A stretch of DNA of 64,000 nt from Ventricola sp036297385. Lineage in GTDB: Bacteria; Bacillota; Clostridia; Christensenellales; Aristaeellaceae. A model generated the notes under the pieces. That model was given only the letters and a program-made list of their open reading frames with translations, did not search any database and was not told the origin of the DNA. This document shows positions 1 through 7,080 of this stretch, piece by piece. The first letter of the stretch is position 1; each line of letters opens with the position of its first letter. Both the position numbers and the translations under genes were made by a program. Location: the NCBI GenBank assembly GCA_036297385.1, contig JAXJLD010000117.1:1-64000 (forward strand). Direction: 5' to 3'.

Positions 1-21
1 CGATAAGCCCCCATGTCTCGT

Positions 22-46
22 TGGACTGTTTCCCAAGTAACAGACA
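22..46 (+). repeat. IS3-family left inverted repeat
   Basis: The outer 13 bases TGGACTGTTTCCC are identical to the inverted copy at the other end; the inner 12 bases (AAGTAACAGACA) match it with a few differences. Confidence 0.9.
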
Positions 47-80
47 CGAAAATAAGAGCCTGTCATAGAATTTCATAGGA

Positions 81-932
81 TTACGCGGTCTTGCTTCGGA
101 TTTCGACTGGGGTGAGACCGTTTTTGAGTGAAATGCGTTCAAAATTGTAGAAGTCAACGTACTCGGTAACGAGCTGCTCCACCTCTGCACGGGTGGTGAA
201 GTGCGCACGATACAAGCACTCCGTTTTTAATGTGCCGAAGAAATTCTCCATTGCCGCGTTATCATAGGGGCAGCCGGGACTGGACATCGAAGGCGAAACG
301 TGATATGCTTGCGTCAGGTCGAAGTATGCTTGTGATGTGTATTGAGACCCTTGGTCACTGTGGAGGGCGAGTCCACCAGTGACCTTTTCTGTTTGCAGAG
401 CTTCGCGGATAGTATCCGTGACAAGAGAAGAAGTCATATTAGCGCCGATTTTCCACGCAAGAACAACCTTTCCACACAAATCCAGCACAGCACACATGTA
501 CAGCATATTGCCGGATATCGGAATGTAGGTAATGTCTGTCACCCAGAACTGATTGGGCTTTGCCTGATTGAAACTTCGGTTGAGGAGATTGGGATATTTG
601 TGAACGGCCTGCTGGTAGCGGGTATAGGGCCTGCTGCGACGAACGACCGACAGAAGGTTCAGCTTGCGCATGACCCGAAGGATCGCCTTGGTGTTCACCA
701 GCATCCCGGTTTTGCGCTGAATCCAGAGCCGGACGCGGCGAATACCGTAAGTCTGCTTGCTCTGCTTCTGGCACTCCATGACCAAGTCAATCAGCCACTG
801 ATCCTTTGCTTCCTTTTTCTGGCGACTTCTCCATGCGTAATATCCGCTACGGCTTACCTCGAACACCTCGCACATGGCTTCGATACTGTATTTCCCACGG
901 AAGCGTTCAATGACCCGATACTTCAGCTTCAC
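81..932 (-). CDS. IS3-family transposase OrfB (DDE integrase)
   Basis: The catalytic subunit of the insertion sequence, which cuts and joins the element ends. It has an N-terminal HTH_21-type region with the motif SRSGYYAW near residue 30, followed by an rve integrase core. The catalytic triad is visible as D133 (in VTDITYI), D193 (in HSDQGSQYTS) and E229 (in DNAAMENFFGTLK), with the DD(35)E spacing of IS3 elements. It starts with GTG overlapping the orfA stop (GTGA) and lies in the -1 frame relative to orfA. It is therefore made either by coupled reinitiation or as an OrfAB frameshift fusion. A GGAAGGAGG run sits directly before the junction. Length (283 aa) is normal for the family. Confidence 0.95.
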   Translation of the reverse strand: MKLKYRVIERFRGKYSIEAMCEVFEVSRSGYYAWRSRQKKEAKDQWLIDLVMECQKQSKQTYGIRRVRLWIQRKTGMLVNTKAILRVMRKLNLLSVVRRSRPYTRYQQAVHKYPNLLNRSFNQAKPNQFWVTDITYIPISGNMLYMCAVLDLCGKVVLAWKIGANMTSSLVTDTIREALQTEKVTGGLALHSDQGSQYTSQAYFDLTQAYHVSPSMSSPGCPYDNAAMENFFGTLKTECLYRAHFTTRAEVEQLVTEYVDFYNFERISLKNGLTPVEIRSKTA

Positions 933-1231
933 CTCCTTCCAGCTTCGGACAGAAAATTTCGCAGTAATTCCACCTGCATCCGCAGCTTCACGAGTTCATT
1001 GTGCTGTTTTGCTTCCGCACTGGCTGCCTCCTTGCGTGGACGTCCCTTGGGGCGCGGAATGTATCCGGCTGCCAGCTTTCGTTCTTTGGCATGGTGTCGG
1101 TGCATTGCGCCGCGCACTTCTTCTCGTGTCAGTCCCAGACTTGCTCCAATTTCTCGGTACGTTTCTCCTGCTTTGGTGCGTTCTTCAATGATGCTAATCA
1201 GATGCTCGACTTTCGTATACTTTCTTGACAT
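929..1231 (-). CDS. IS3-family transposase OrfA (helix-turn-helix)
   Basis: A 100-residue DNA-binding component of the insertion sequence that recognises the terminal inverted repeats. The N-terminal half forms a helix-turn-helix (about residues 20-45, TYREIGASLGLTREEV). The middle is basic (RPKGRPRK), and the C-terminal part is a leucine-spaced helix (VKLRMQVELLRNFL) of the kind used for oligomerisation. The ATG is preceded by a good AGGAGG site. Its stop overlaps the start of orfB by four bases. No classical A6G slippery heptamer is visible before the junction, so whether a fusion protein forms cannot be settled by eye. Confidence 0.9.
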   Translation of the reverse strand: MSRKYTKVEHLISIIEERTKAGETYREIGASLGLTREEVRGAMHRHHAKERKLAAGYIPRPKGRPRKEAASAEAKQHNELVKLRMQVELLRNFLSEAGRR

Positions 1232-1286
1232 GTGAATGACCTCCTGTCGTAGTTTCTATTCTACAACAGGAGGCCATTTTTTTCAT

Positions 1287-1311
1287 TGTCTGCTTAACGG
1301 GAAACAGTCCA
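1287..1311 (-). repeat. IS3-family right inverted repeat
   Basis: Read on the minus strand this end begins TGGACTGTTTCCC and continues GTTAAGCAGACA, pairing with the repeat at 22-46. This end lies upstream of orfA. Confidence 0.9.
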
Positions 1312-1369
1312 TTCTAATAAGGGGGAACATGTTTTGGCTTTCCATTTATATGAAAGACGAATAGGGGAA

Positions 1370-2527
1370 TCAAGGCTTATTCTCAACGCGGCATATGTGA
1401 ACGCCGCCGTGCGCATCCTTGGTGTAGCCGTACCAGATGCCGGTTTCTGGCGTAAGGAAATGGGTGCCGACGCCATGCGCATTGCACACAGCGCTGAATT
1501 CATCGGCCATCAGATCCAGCTCGTTATAGGAGAAGTGCTGCTGATGTTCAGGCAGAGCAGCCTTTGCTTTGACCGAGGCAATAAATTCGCCCATGTGCCC
1601 ACAGGTGGGATTGCGCCTGTCGTATCCAAGGCTTGCGCCTGCAACCTGATACATAAACAGATCGGGACATGCGTCCTGATAGAAGTAGGATCGGGATTCA
1701 AAACCGATTCCATCAGGCTGCATTTCGGAATTCCAGATAAGGATGGTGAAGCCCTCGTCCGTGGTGATCTTCATGTTCATGATCTCTCGTTCGTAGATCA
1801 TCGCCCAAAGCTCATAGAAGTTGATGGTTCCATCGGTGCGGATGTATTTGGCAGGATCAAGCGTATCGGCAACGGGCTGCTTGCTAAGGTTATGGTTGGA
1901 ACGGCAGGTTTCAAGCGTGAAGCCGTGGAAAACAAACTTATCATGCGCCCCGGCGGCATCAAAGTAGTGCTTGTTGTACGCGATCTTGTTTTCATGCTGG
2001 AAGATCAGTGAGGGCATGGCGTGCTCAGGCGCGATGATGTGCGCACCCGGATAGTTTTCAAGCACAGAAGGGAGCTCTCCGGTGTGATCAAAATGAGCAT
2101 GTGTCAGCAGGACGTAATCCGCGCCATTCACCCATTTGCCGCCTGGCAGATCGGTTGGCGTATACTTGTATTCGTTGTGTGTGTTATCGGGATTATCAAA
2201 ATACGGGTCCATGACCAGCGTCTTTCCATTGGGAAGAACAAATTCATAGAAATTCACGCCGCTCCAACGCACCTTGAGAAGAAGCTGCGGATCATCCCAT
2301 GCACGCGTCTCGAGCGTGTTGCGGTCAATAACGCCGGATAAACCGGGCACGGACGGCGTGGCTACATTTTGCGGCGTTTCGGTGACGCGAGGCTGATCCG
2401 ATACATTGCCGTCAGCCAAAGCAGAAGCCGGAATGAAGCCGGAATTGACCATGGCCATGCCGAGCGTGCCGGCTGCTGACGCGGCGGAAATCTTGAGAAA
2501 ACTGCGGCGAGAAATGTCTTTGCTCAT
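1370..2527 (-). CDS. Tat-exported metallo-beta-lactamase-fold hydrolase
   Basis: A 385-residue protein with a twin-arginine signal (SRRSFLK at residues 6-12, a hydrophobic stretch, then a PASALA cleavage-like site near 38). It is predicted to fold in the cytoplasm and then be exported. The metal-binding signature THAHFDHTG puts H143, H145, D147 and H148 in the MBL dinuclear site, and the chain resembles UlaG-like MBL hydrolases in its core. The substrate is not evident. I chose the ATG at 2527 because an AAAGG site lies 9 nt upstream; the ATG at 2536 would sit on that site. It is divergent from a LysR regulator, a layout that often means the regulator controls it. The IS lies just beyond its 3' end. 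Confidence 0.8.
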   Translation of the reverse strand: MSKDISRRSFLKISAASAAGTLGMAMVNSGFIPASALADGNVSDQPRVTETPQNVATPSVPGLSGVIDRNTLETRAWDDPQLLLKVRWSGVNFYEFVLPNGKTLVMDPYFDNPDNTHNEYKYTPTDLPGGKWVNGADYVLLTHAHFDHTGELPSVLENYPGAHIIAPEHAMPSLIFQHENKIAYNKHYFDAAGAHDKFVFHGFTLETCRSNHNLSKQPVADTLDPAKYIRTDGTINFYELWAMIYEREIMNMKITTDEGFTILIWNSEMQPDGIGFESRSYFYQDACPDLFMYQVAGASLGYDRRNPTCGHMGEFIASVKAKAALPEHQQHFSYNELDLMADEFSAVCNAHGVGTHFLTPETGIWYGYTKDAHGGVHICRVENKP

Positions 2528-2607
2528 ATGGAACATCCTTTCTGCAATCTGAGCGAGATTTGATGGGGGAATGTTGCCTATGATGCGTCAAAATAAGCGA
2601 CCTGCTG

Positions 2608-2624
2608 TTGTGAATAGTGTACAA
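2608..2624. promoter_or_regulatory. Possible LysR operator between divergent genes
   Basis: The dyad TTGT-N9-ACAA contains the T-N11-A core typical of LysR-family binding sites and lies in the 255-bp space between the MBL gene and the divergent LysR gene. Nothing else in this gap (2528-2782) is recognisable as a gene. The -10/-35 elements on either strand are not convincing. Confidence 0.35.
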
Positions 2625-2782
2625 TTCAAGCGTGTAAAAGTCCAATATCATGATGTAATAGATAGGAGACATTCTTGTTATAGAATTCTGATTTTTTGAT
2701 TTACAGAACGATATGAATGAGATAAAATGAAGAAAATGCTCTTTTGAACAAGCGGGGGATATCCGCAAAGCGAGGGGACGCG

Positions 2783-3700
2783 ATGAGACTTCGGGAGTAT
2801 GAGTATATTCTGGCCATTGCGCGGGAGAAGAATATGATACGCGCAGCGCAGTATTTATCCGTATCGCAGCCCGCGCTCAGCCGCCTGCTGACAACGGTTG
2901 AGGCTGAATTGGGCACGCCGCTCTTCCTGCGCCGCGGACGCGAAATGACGCCTACGGAGGCAGGGAAAGCATATCTGGCAAATGCGCAAAAGATGGTGGA
3001 GATGAATGAACGATTTGGGCAGCAGATGAAACAGTTCTCTGCGGGGCGCCGCCAACTGACCATTTCCTGTCCGGCCATTCGCGTGGGTTTTCTGGTTGGA
3101 AGCGTACTCAAAATCATGCGGGAAACATTGCCTGATGTGTTTATTGAGGTCAAAAGTGCATCACAGAGCAGTCTGATAACTGGTGTCAGCAAGGGCGAGT
3201 ATCCAATGGCCTTGGGCATTATTGACGATGAGTGTGAGCGCTTGCTTTCTTACAAGCTGGTAGGAATGGAAGAAATGGTACTTGCAGTTGGCGCAGATCA
3301 TCCTCTGATTCAAGAAGCAGAAAAGGGCAAGAAGTATCCATTCATACAGGCTAATAAATTGGAACGAGAGTGGTTCATTCTTTCCCGGAATGATTCATAT
3401 AGCGCATCCTTTGCCCAGAATTTTTTTGAAGCAAAGGGGATTTCACCGCCGATTGCTATGCGGGTTCCACTGACCAGCATGCTCCTCCATGCGGTTGCCG
3501 ATGGAACAGGGATTGCGATTGTGCCGTCAGTGCCGCTGGATGGCACGCCGCTGGAAGGGCGTATACGATACTTGTCCATCTGCGATGACTTTGAGGGGCA
3601 GGCGGTGGGTGTCCTGTTTTCCAAGAACAGAGTGCTGACTGAGGAGGAGGCGCTTCTCGTTGATTTACTGCGCAGGGCATATGCGGAGAACAGAGGATAA
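2783..3700 (+). CDS. LysR-family transcriptional regulator
   Basis: A 305-residue regulator. Residues 1-60 form the LysR winged helix-turn-helix (MRLREYEYILAIAREKNM, then AAQYLSVSQPALSR and a LGTPLFLRRGREMTPT wing). The remainder is a periplasmic-binding-protein-like effector domain. I set the start at 2783, where GAGGGG lies 5 nt upstream; an upstream in-frame ATG at 2744 adds 13 residues that do not belong to the family. It diverges from the Tat-MBL gene and precedes the tungstoenzyme operon, either of which could be its target. The effector is unknown. Confidence 0.88.
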   Translation: MRLREYEYILAIAREKNMIRAAQYLSVSQPALSRLLTTVEAELGTPLFLRRGREMTPTEAGKAYLANAQKMVEMNERFGQQMKQFSAGRRQLTISCPAIRVGFLVGSVLKIMRETLPDVFIEVKSASQSSLITGVSKGEYPMALGIIDDECERLLSYKLVGMEEMVLAVGADHPLIQEAEKGKKYPFIQANKLEREWFILSRNDSYSASFAQNFFEAKGISPPIAMRVPLTSMLLHAVADGTGIAIVPSVPLDGTPLEGRIRYLSICDDFEGQAVGVLFSKNRVLTEEEALLVDLLRRAYAENRG

Positions 3701-3712
3701 TTGTTTGCGAAA

Positions 3713-3744
3713 TTGTTACACCTGTATCGACATGAGTGTGACAA
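3713..3744. repeat. Inverted repeat TTGTTACAC / GTGTGACAA
   Basis: Two 9-base arms (3713-3721 and 3736-3744) pair with one mismatch across a 14-base spacer. They lie just after the LysR stop and about 120 bp before the riboswitch promoter. There is no strong T-run directly after the repeat, so an operator is as likely as a terminator. Confidence 0.4.
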
Positions 3745-3867
3745 AAAGTGTGTAAACTCGGCCTTTTTAATGCGAACAACGGGGTGGATTTGATGAAAAA
3801 TGAAAAAAATTGTCAATTAACCTAAAAAGAAGAACAATAATTTAACAAACAAAGCATTAAGAAACGC

Positions 3868-3897
3868 TTGACGAATCCGTCGGACATCGGTTACAAT
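3868..3897 (+). promoter_or_regulatory. Sigma-A promoter of the ferredoxin/AOR operon
   Basis: TTGACG (3868-3873) and TACAAT (3892-3897) are separated by 18 bp. The 70 bp upstream (about 3797-3865) are strongly A/T-rich and may act as an UP element. The predicted start is near 3904, just ahead of the riboswitch aptamer. Confidence 0.75.
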
Positions 3898-3934
3898 AAG
3901 CGTGAAGATGCAGGTCTGCGAATCAGGCGGACAA

Positions 3935-4060
3935 TCATCACCAAGTGTATAGCTCCAAGCCGCCAGTGCCTACTGGGTATATGCGGCCAATGGGTGGCGG
4001 GGGCAACCGCGTCGCCTGCCTGATGCGAAGGAGTGCGAAACAAGGATACAGCGTAGCTGC
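3935..4060 (+). promoter_or_regulatory. MOCO RNA motif (molybdenum/tungsten cofactor riboswitch)
   Basis: The leader shows the conserved blocks of the Moco riboswitch as I know the family. CTCC (3953-3956) pairs with GGAG (4030-4033) as a closing stem. The AGCCGCCAGTGCCTACTGG block folds into a CCAG/CTGG hairpin. GGGCAACCGCGTCGCCTGCC is followed by TGATGCGAAGGAG. A T-rich segment follows (4069-4107) before the ribosome site at 4142-4150, and either could be the expression platform. Variants lacking the P3 stem are associated with tungsten cofactor (Tuco). The AOR-family enzyme downstream favours that reading, but I cannot assign P3 by eye. Confidence 0.85.
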
Positions 4061-4157
4061 GCGGGGTCTTTGTTTGGTACTCTTCATTTTTTGCCTGCGT
4101 TTTTTGTTCCTGTAGGTTTGCAGGGATGTATTGAGTAAATAAGGAGGAGAGAAAACC

Positions 4158-4787
4158 ATGTCTGACAAGAAACGTTTCCTTGACAAGGACTTCACGCGCC
4201 GTCAGTTCCTCAAGCTCTCTGGTAAGAGCTTGGTTGGCGTGACGATGTCTTCCGCGATGCTCTCTACCCTCGGCGTGACCGCCTCCGCTCTGGCGGAAGA
4301 TAAGGTCAAGGTTTGGGCTTTCCCGCAGGGTCTGCTGGTTGTCAACCCGGATCGCTGCGTGGGCTGCCAGCGCTGCGAGATCAACTGTACGCTGACGAAT
4401 GACGGCTGCTGCTCCAGCTATATCTCCCGCGTAAAGGTGACCCGTAACCTGTACTCCAGCCGCAATGGCAATGGTCTGTACACGGATAACAACTGGGTGT
4501 ATTTCCCGGATACCTGCCGTCAGTGCGAAGATCCGGCTTGCGGCAACGCCTGCCCGATGGGCGCGATCTATGCCGATATCGACGGCATCCGCAAGGTGGA
4601 CGCCGAGAAGTGCGTGGGCTGCGGCGCCTGCACGCAGGCTTGCCCGTGGCATATGCCGACCGTCAATCCGGTGACCAAGAAGTCCTCCAAGTGCGTGATG
4701 TGCGGTGCCTGCGTTGAAGGCTGCCCGTCCGGCGCACTTTCCATCATCCCGTGGGACAAGGTTTCCGCTGCTGCTCAGGAAGTCTGA
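4158..4787 (+). CDS. Tat-signal ferredoxin-type protein, four [4Fe-4S] clusters (YdhY-like)
   Basis: A 209-residue electron-transfer subunit. The N terminus is a Tat signal (TRRQFLKLSGK at 13-23, then a hydrophobic segment ending ASALA near 46), so it is directed across the membrane. Sixteen cysteines form four cluster motifs: C67/70/73/77, C120/123/128/132, C152/155/158/162 and C179/182/185/189. Size, cluster number and position directly before an AOR-family gene match the E. coli YdhY/YdhV pair. It likely takes electrons from the AOR subunit to an external or membrane acceptor. Its start has a strong AAGGAGGAGAG site. Lysine codons are nearly all AAG, as in the AOR gene, which suggests high expression. 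Confidence 0.9.
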   Translation: MSDKKRFLDKDFTRRQFLKLSGKSLVGVTMSSAMLSTLGVTASALAEDKVKVWAFPQGLLVVNPDRCVGCQRCEINCTLTNDGCCSSYISRVKVTRNLYSSRNGNGLYTDNNWVYFPDTCRQCEDPACGNACPMGAIYADIDGIRKVDAEKCVGCGACTQACPWHMPTVNPVTKKSSKCVMCGACVEGCPSGALSIIPWDKVSAAAQEV

Positions 4788-4823
4788 CCACAGCAACAAG
4801 AATAATCAGAGGAGGAATTCACA

Positions 4824-6986
4824 ATGTCTGTTAAGAATGGCATCAACGGCTGGGCTGGTTCGATCCTGCGCATCAACCTGACCACCGGTCAGATCACCAC
4901 GGAAGATACGCTTCCGAAGTATAAGCCGTATATCGGCGGCATGGGTCTTGGCTACAAGGTCATCTGGGACGAAGTTCCGCTGGAGAGCGATCCGCTTGGC
5001 CCGGATGCGAAGGCTGTCTTTGCTGTTGGCCCGCTGACGGCTTCTGGCGTGCCGTGCTCCGGCCGCATGAATATGTCCTTCCTGTCCTGCTGGTCCAAGG
5101 GCTACTCCATCATCGACGCGCACATGGGCGGCCACATCGCGCACGCTTTCAAGTATGCGGGCTATGATGCTCTCATTCTGGAAGGCCAGAGCGACAAGCC
5201 GGTGTACATCAAGATCGATGATGAGAAGGTCACCATCGAGGATGCGAGCCACGTTTGGGGCAAGGGCACCTTCGAGACCAACGCGACGCTGACCAAGGAA
5301 GCGGGCGACGAGTTCGACGTGGCTTCTATCGGTCTGGCTGGCGAGAATCTCATCCCGTATTCCACGCTGATTACCTCCGTCGGCAACTCCGGCGGCGCTG
5401 GCATCGGCGCACTGATGGGCTCCAAGAAGGTGAAGGCTCTCGTCGTCCGCGGCACCGGCGCTGTGAAGATCGCCCGTCCGCTGGAGGTTAAGCTCCTCTC
5501 CAACTACATGATCAAGGATCTGGTTGGCGGCAACAACAACCACAATGTGCCGACTCAGCCGCAGTCTTGGTCTGAGTACACCGCAATGCCGGCCAACCGC
5601 TGGCAGGGTGGCCCTGGCGTCACTTGGGATAAGGCGCCGCATGGTCCGGTCGATACCGGCGAGCAGAAGCCGGGCGTCATCAATGTGGCGGCGATGCGCT
5701 GCAACAAGGGTGTGTTCGACTTCGGTCCCATTGCTGAGAAGTACACCGTCAAGAACGGCGGCTGCTCTTCTTGCCCGGTTCGCTGCTACACCGAGTATGA
5801 TATGGATCCGCTGGCTGATTACGATCTGCCGACTCACGTTTCCAACACCTGCATGCCGATCATTTCCGGTAAGTCCATCTTCCCGGAGGGAACCCATGAC
5901 TTCGTTGACGAGGGCGACTGCAAGATGATTCTGGGCGGCGCGCTCTCTCGTGCGCAGGACGATTATGGCGTATGGTGCAACTACGGCAACCTGTACTCCG
6001 ACTTCACCCGTGCCTACAACGACGGCATCCTCAAGGAGCACATGACGGAGGAAGAGTGGAATTCCGTCAACTGGCAGCTCATGAAGGATGGCGATCCGCG
6101 CTGGGCGTTCGAGTTCATGCGTTTGGTTGCTGAGGGCTTCTCTGCGTTCGGCGTGATTGGCAAGGGCTCCTACTATATGTACAAGGAGTGGGGCCTGGAC
6201 GACGCGACCAAGAACAGCGCCGGCAAGAACTACTATGATGAGGTCAATGGTAAGAATACCAACGTGACCTACAACGGCTATCCGAAGCATCACTCCTCTG
6301 AGGATGCGTGGCAGTCTGGCCTGCTCTTCAACGCGATGTACAACCGTGACTGCATGATTCACCACCTGACCAACTTCTGCCGCTCCGGTTCTCCGTATGA
6401 GGAGGTCATCAAGCCGGTGCTGGAGAGCTTCTTCGGTGAAGGCTGTGTGGATGCGCCGAAGGCGTACACCCCCATCAACGAGAACAAGGTCAAGCTGGCG
6501 AAGTGGGCGTTCAACGGCAAGCAGTGGCATGATTCTGCTACGCTGTGCAACTGGATGTACCCGATGACCCTGTCCATCGCTCCGTACCGTGGATACAAGG
6601 GCGACCTTGATCTCGATGCGAAGTACATGAGCGCTGTTGTCGGCGAAGAATACACCCGTGAGAGCCTCGAGTTTGAGTCCGAGCGTATTTCTAACCTGCT
6701 GCGCGTGATGACCGCTGTATCCTTCAACAAGCGTCTGGGCAGCACCAACCTGCGCAAGGATCATGACGCGATCCCGGATTGGGTGTTCGACAAGGAGCCG
6801 GACTTCAAGGCGTTCGAGCAGGGCACCGTGAAGATGGACCGTGACGACGTCAAGAAGGCGTTCGATATGTTCTACGAGGCGATGGGCTGGGATGTCGAGA
6901 CCGGTATCCCGACTCGTGAGACGCTGGAGAAGTTCGACCTGAAGGATTGCGCGGACAAGCTCGCGGAGCTGGGTCTGATCAAGTAA
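4824..6986 (+). CDS. Aldehyde:ferredoxin oxidoreductase-family tungstoenzyme (YdhV-like)
   Basis: A 720-residue catalytic subunit expected to carry a bis-pyranopterin tungsten (or molybdenum) cofactor and one [4Fe-4S] cluster. The N-terminal AOR domain begins WAGSILRINLTTGQI. Cluster ligands are seen as C314/C317/C321 (CSSCPVRC) and C575 (LCNW). Family members oxidise aldehydes or related substrates and pass electrons to ferredoxin; the substrate here is unknown. It follows the ferredoxin gene by 36 bp with its own GGAGG site. It has no signal peptide, so export would have to occur as a complex on the ferredoxin's Tat signal. Codon use is strongly biased, as in gapA. The length matches YdhV better than the shorter archaeal AOR enzymes. 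Confidence 0.92.
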   Translation: MSVKNGINGWAGSILRINLTTGQITTEDTLPKYKPYIGGMGLGYKVIWDEVPLESDPLGPDAKAVFAVGPLTASGVPCSGRMNMSFLSCWSKGYSIIDAHMGGHIAHAFKYAGYDALILEGQSDKPVYIKIDDEKVTIEDASHVWGKGTFETNATLTKEAGDEFDVASIGLAGENLIPYSTLITSVGNSGGAGIGALMGSKKVKALVVRGTGAVKIARPLEVKLLSNYMIKDLVGGNNNHNVPTQPQSWSEYTAMPANRWQGGPGVTWDKAPHGPVDTGEQKPGVINVAAMRCNKGVFDFGPIAEKYTVKNGGCSSCPVRCYTEYDMDPLADYDLPTHVSNTCMPIISGKSIFPEGTHDFVDEGDCKMILGGALSRAQDDYGVWCNYGNLYSDFTRAYNDGILKEHMTEEEWNSVNWQLMKDGDPRWAFEFMRLVAEGFSAFGVIGKGSYYMYKEWGLDDATKNSAGKNYYDEVNGKNTNVTYNGYPKHHSSEDAWQSGLLFNAMYNRDCMIHHLTNFCRSGSPYEEVIKPVLESFFGEGCVDAPKAYTPINENKVKLAKWAFNGKQWHDSATLCNWMYPMTLSIAPYRGYKGDLDLDAKYMSAVVGEEYTRESLEFESERISNLLRVMTAVSFNKRLGSTNLRKDHDAIPDWVFDKEPDFKAFEQGTVKMDRDDVKKAFDMFYEAMGWDVETGIPTRETLEKFDLKDCADKLAELGLIK

Positions 6987-7018
6987 TCCAGGTGTGATCT
7001 CCGAACATAGTGGAAACG

Positions 7019-7054
7019 ATGGGAGGAATCGTCAGATTCCTCCCATTTTCTTTT
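7019..7054 (+). terminator. Intrinsic terminator between AOR gene and next gene
   Basis: A perfect 12-bp stem (ATGGGAGGAATC / GATTCCTCCCAT) with a 4-nt loop is followed by TTTCTTTT. It lies inside the apparent operon and should lower transcription of the downstream gene relative to AOR. Confidence 0.9.
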
Positions 7055-7080
7055 GAGCAACAAGAAAGGGGTGTTTGCAC

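Larger units (their letters stand above)
22..1311 (-). mobile_element. IS3-family insertion sequence, complete
   Basis: A 1290-bp element bounded by imperfect 25-bp inverted repeats that begin TGGACTGTTTCCC at both tips. It carries two overlapping genes read on the minus strand, orfA (helix-turn-helix) and orfB (DDE integrase), as in the IS3 family. Both reading frames look intact, so the copy may be active. The bases flanking the tips (…cgt on the left, ttc… on the right) do not form a direct repeat, so no target-site duplication is visible. It sits about 60 bp beyond the 3' end of the metallo-beta-lactamase-fold gene and may have displaced that gene's terminator. Confidence 0.93.

Noticed and set aside
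4021..4110. A separate classical terminator inside the riboswitch leader
   Set aside because: T-rich tracts exist at 4069-4107 but I could not find a strong GC stem directly before them, so I did not call one.
4806..6764. A 652-codon minus-strand frame opposite the AOR gene
   Set aside because: Antisense shadow of a strongly biased gene; no ribosome site and no recognisable domain.
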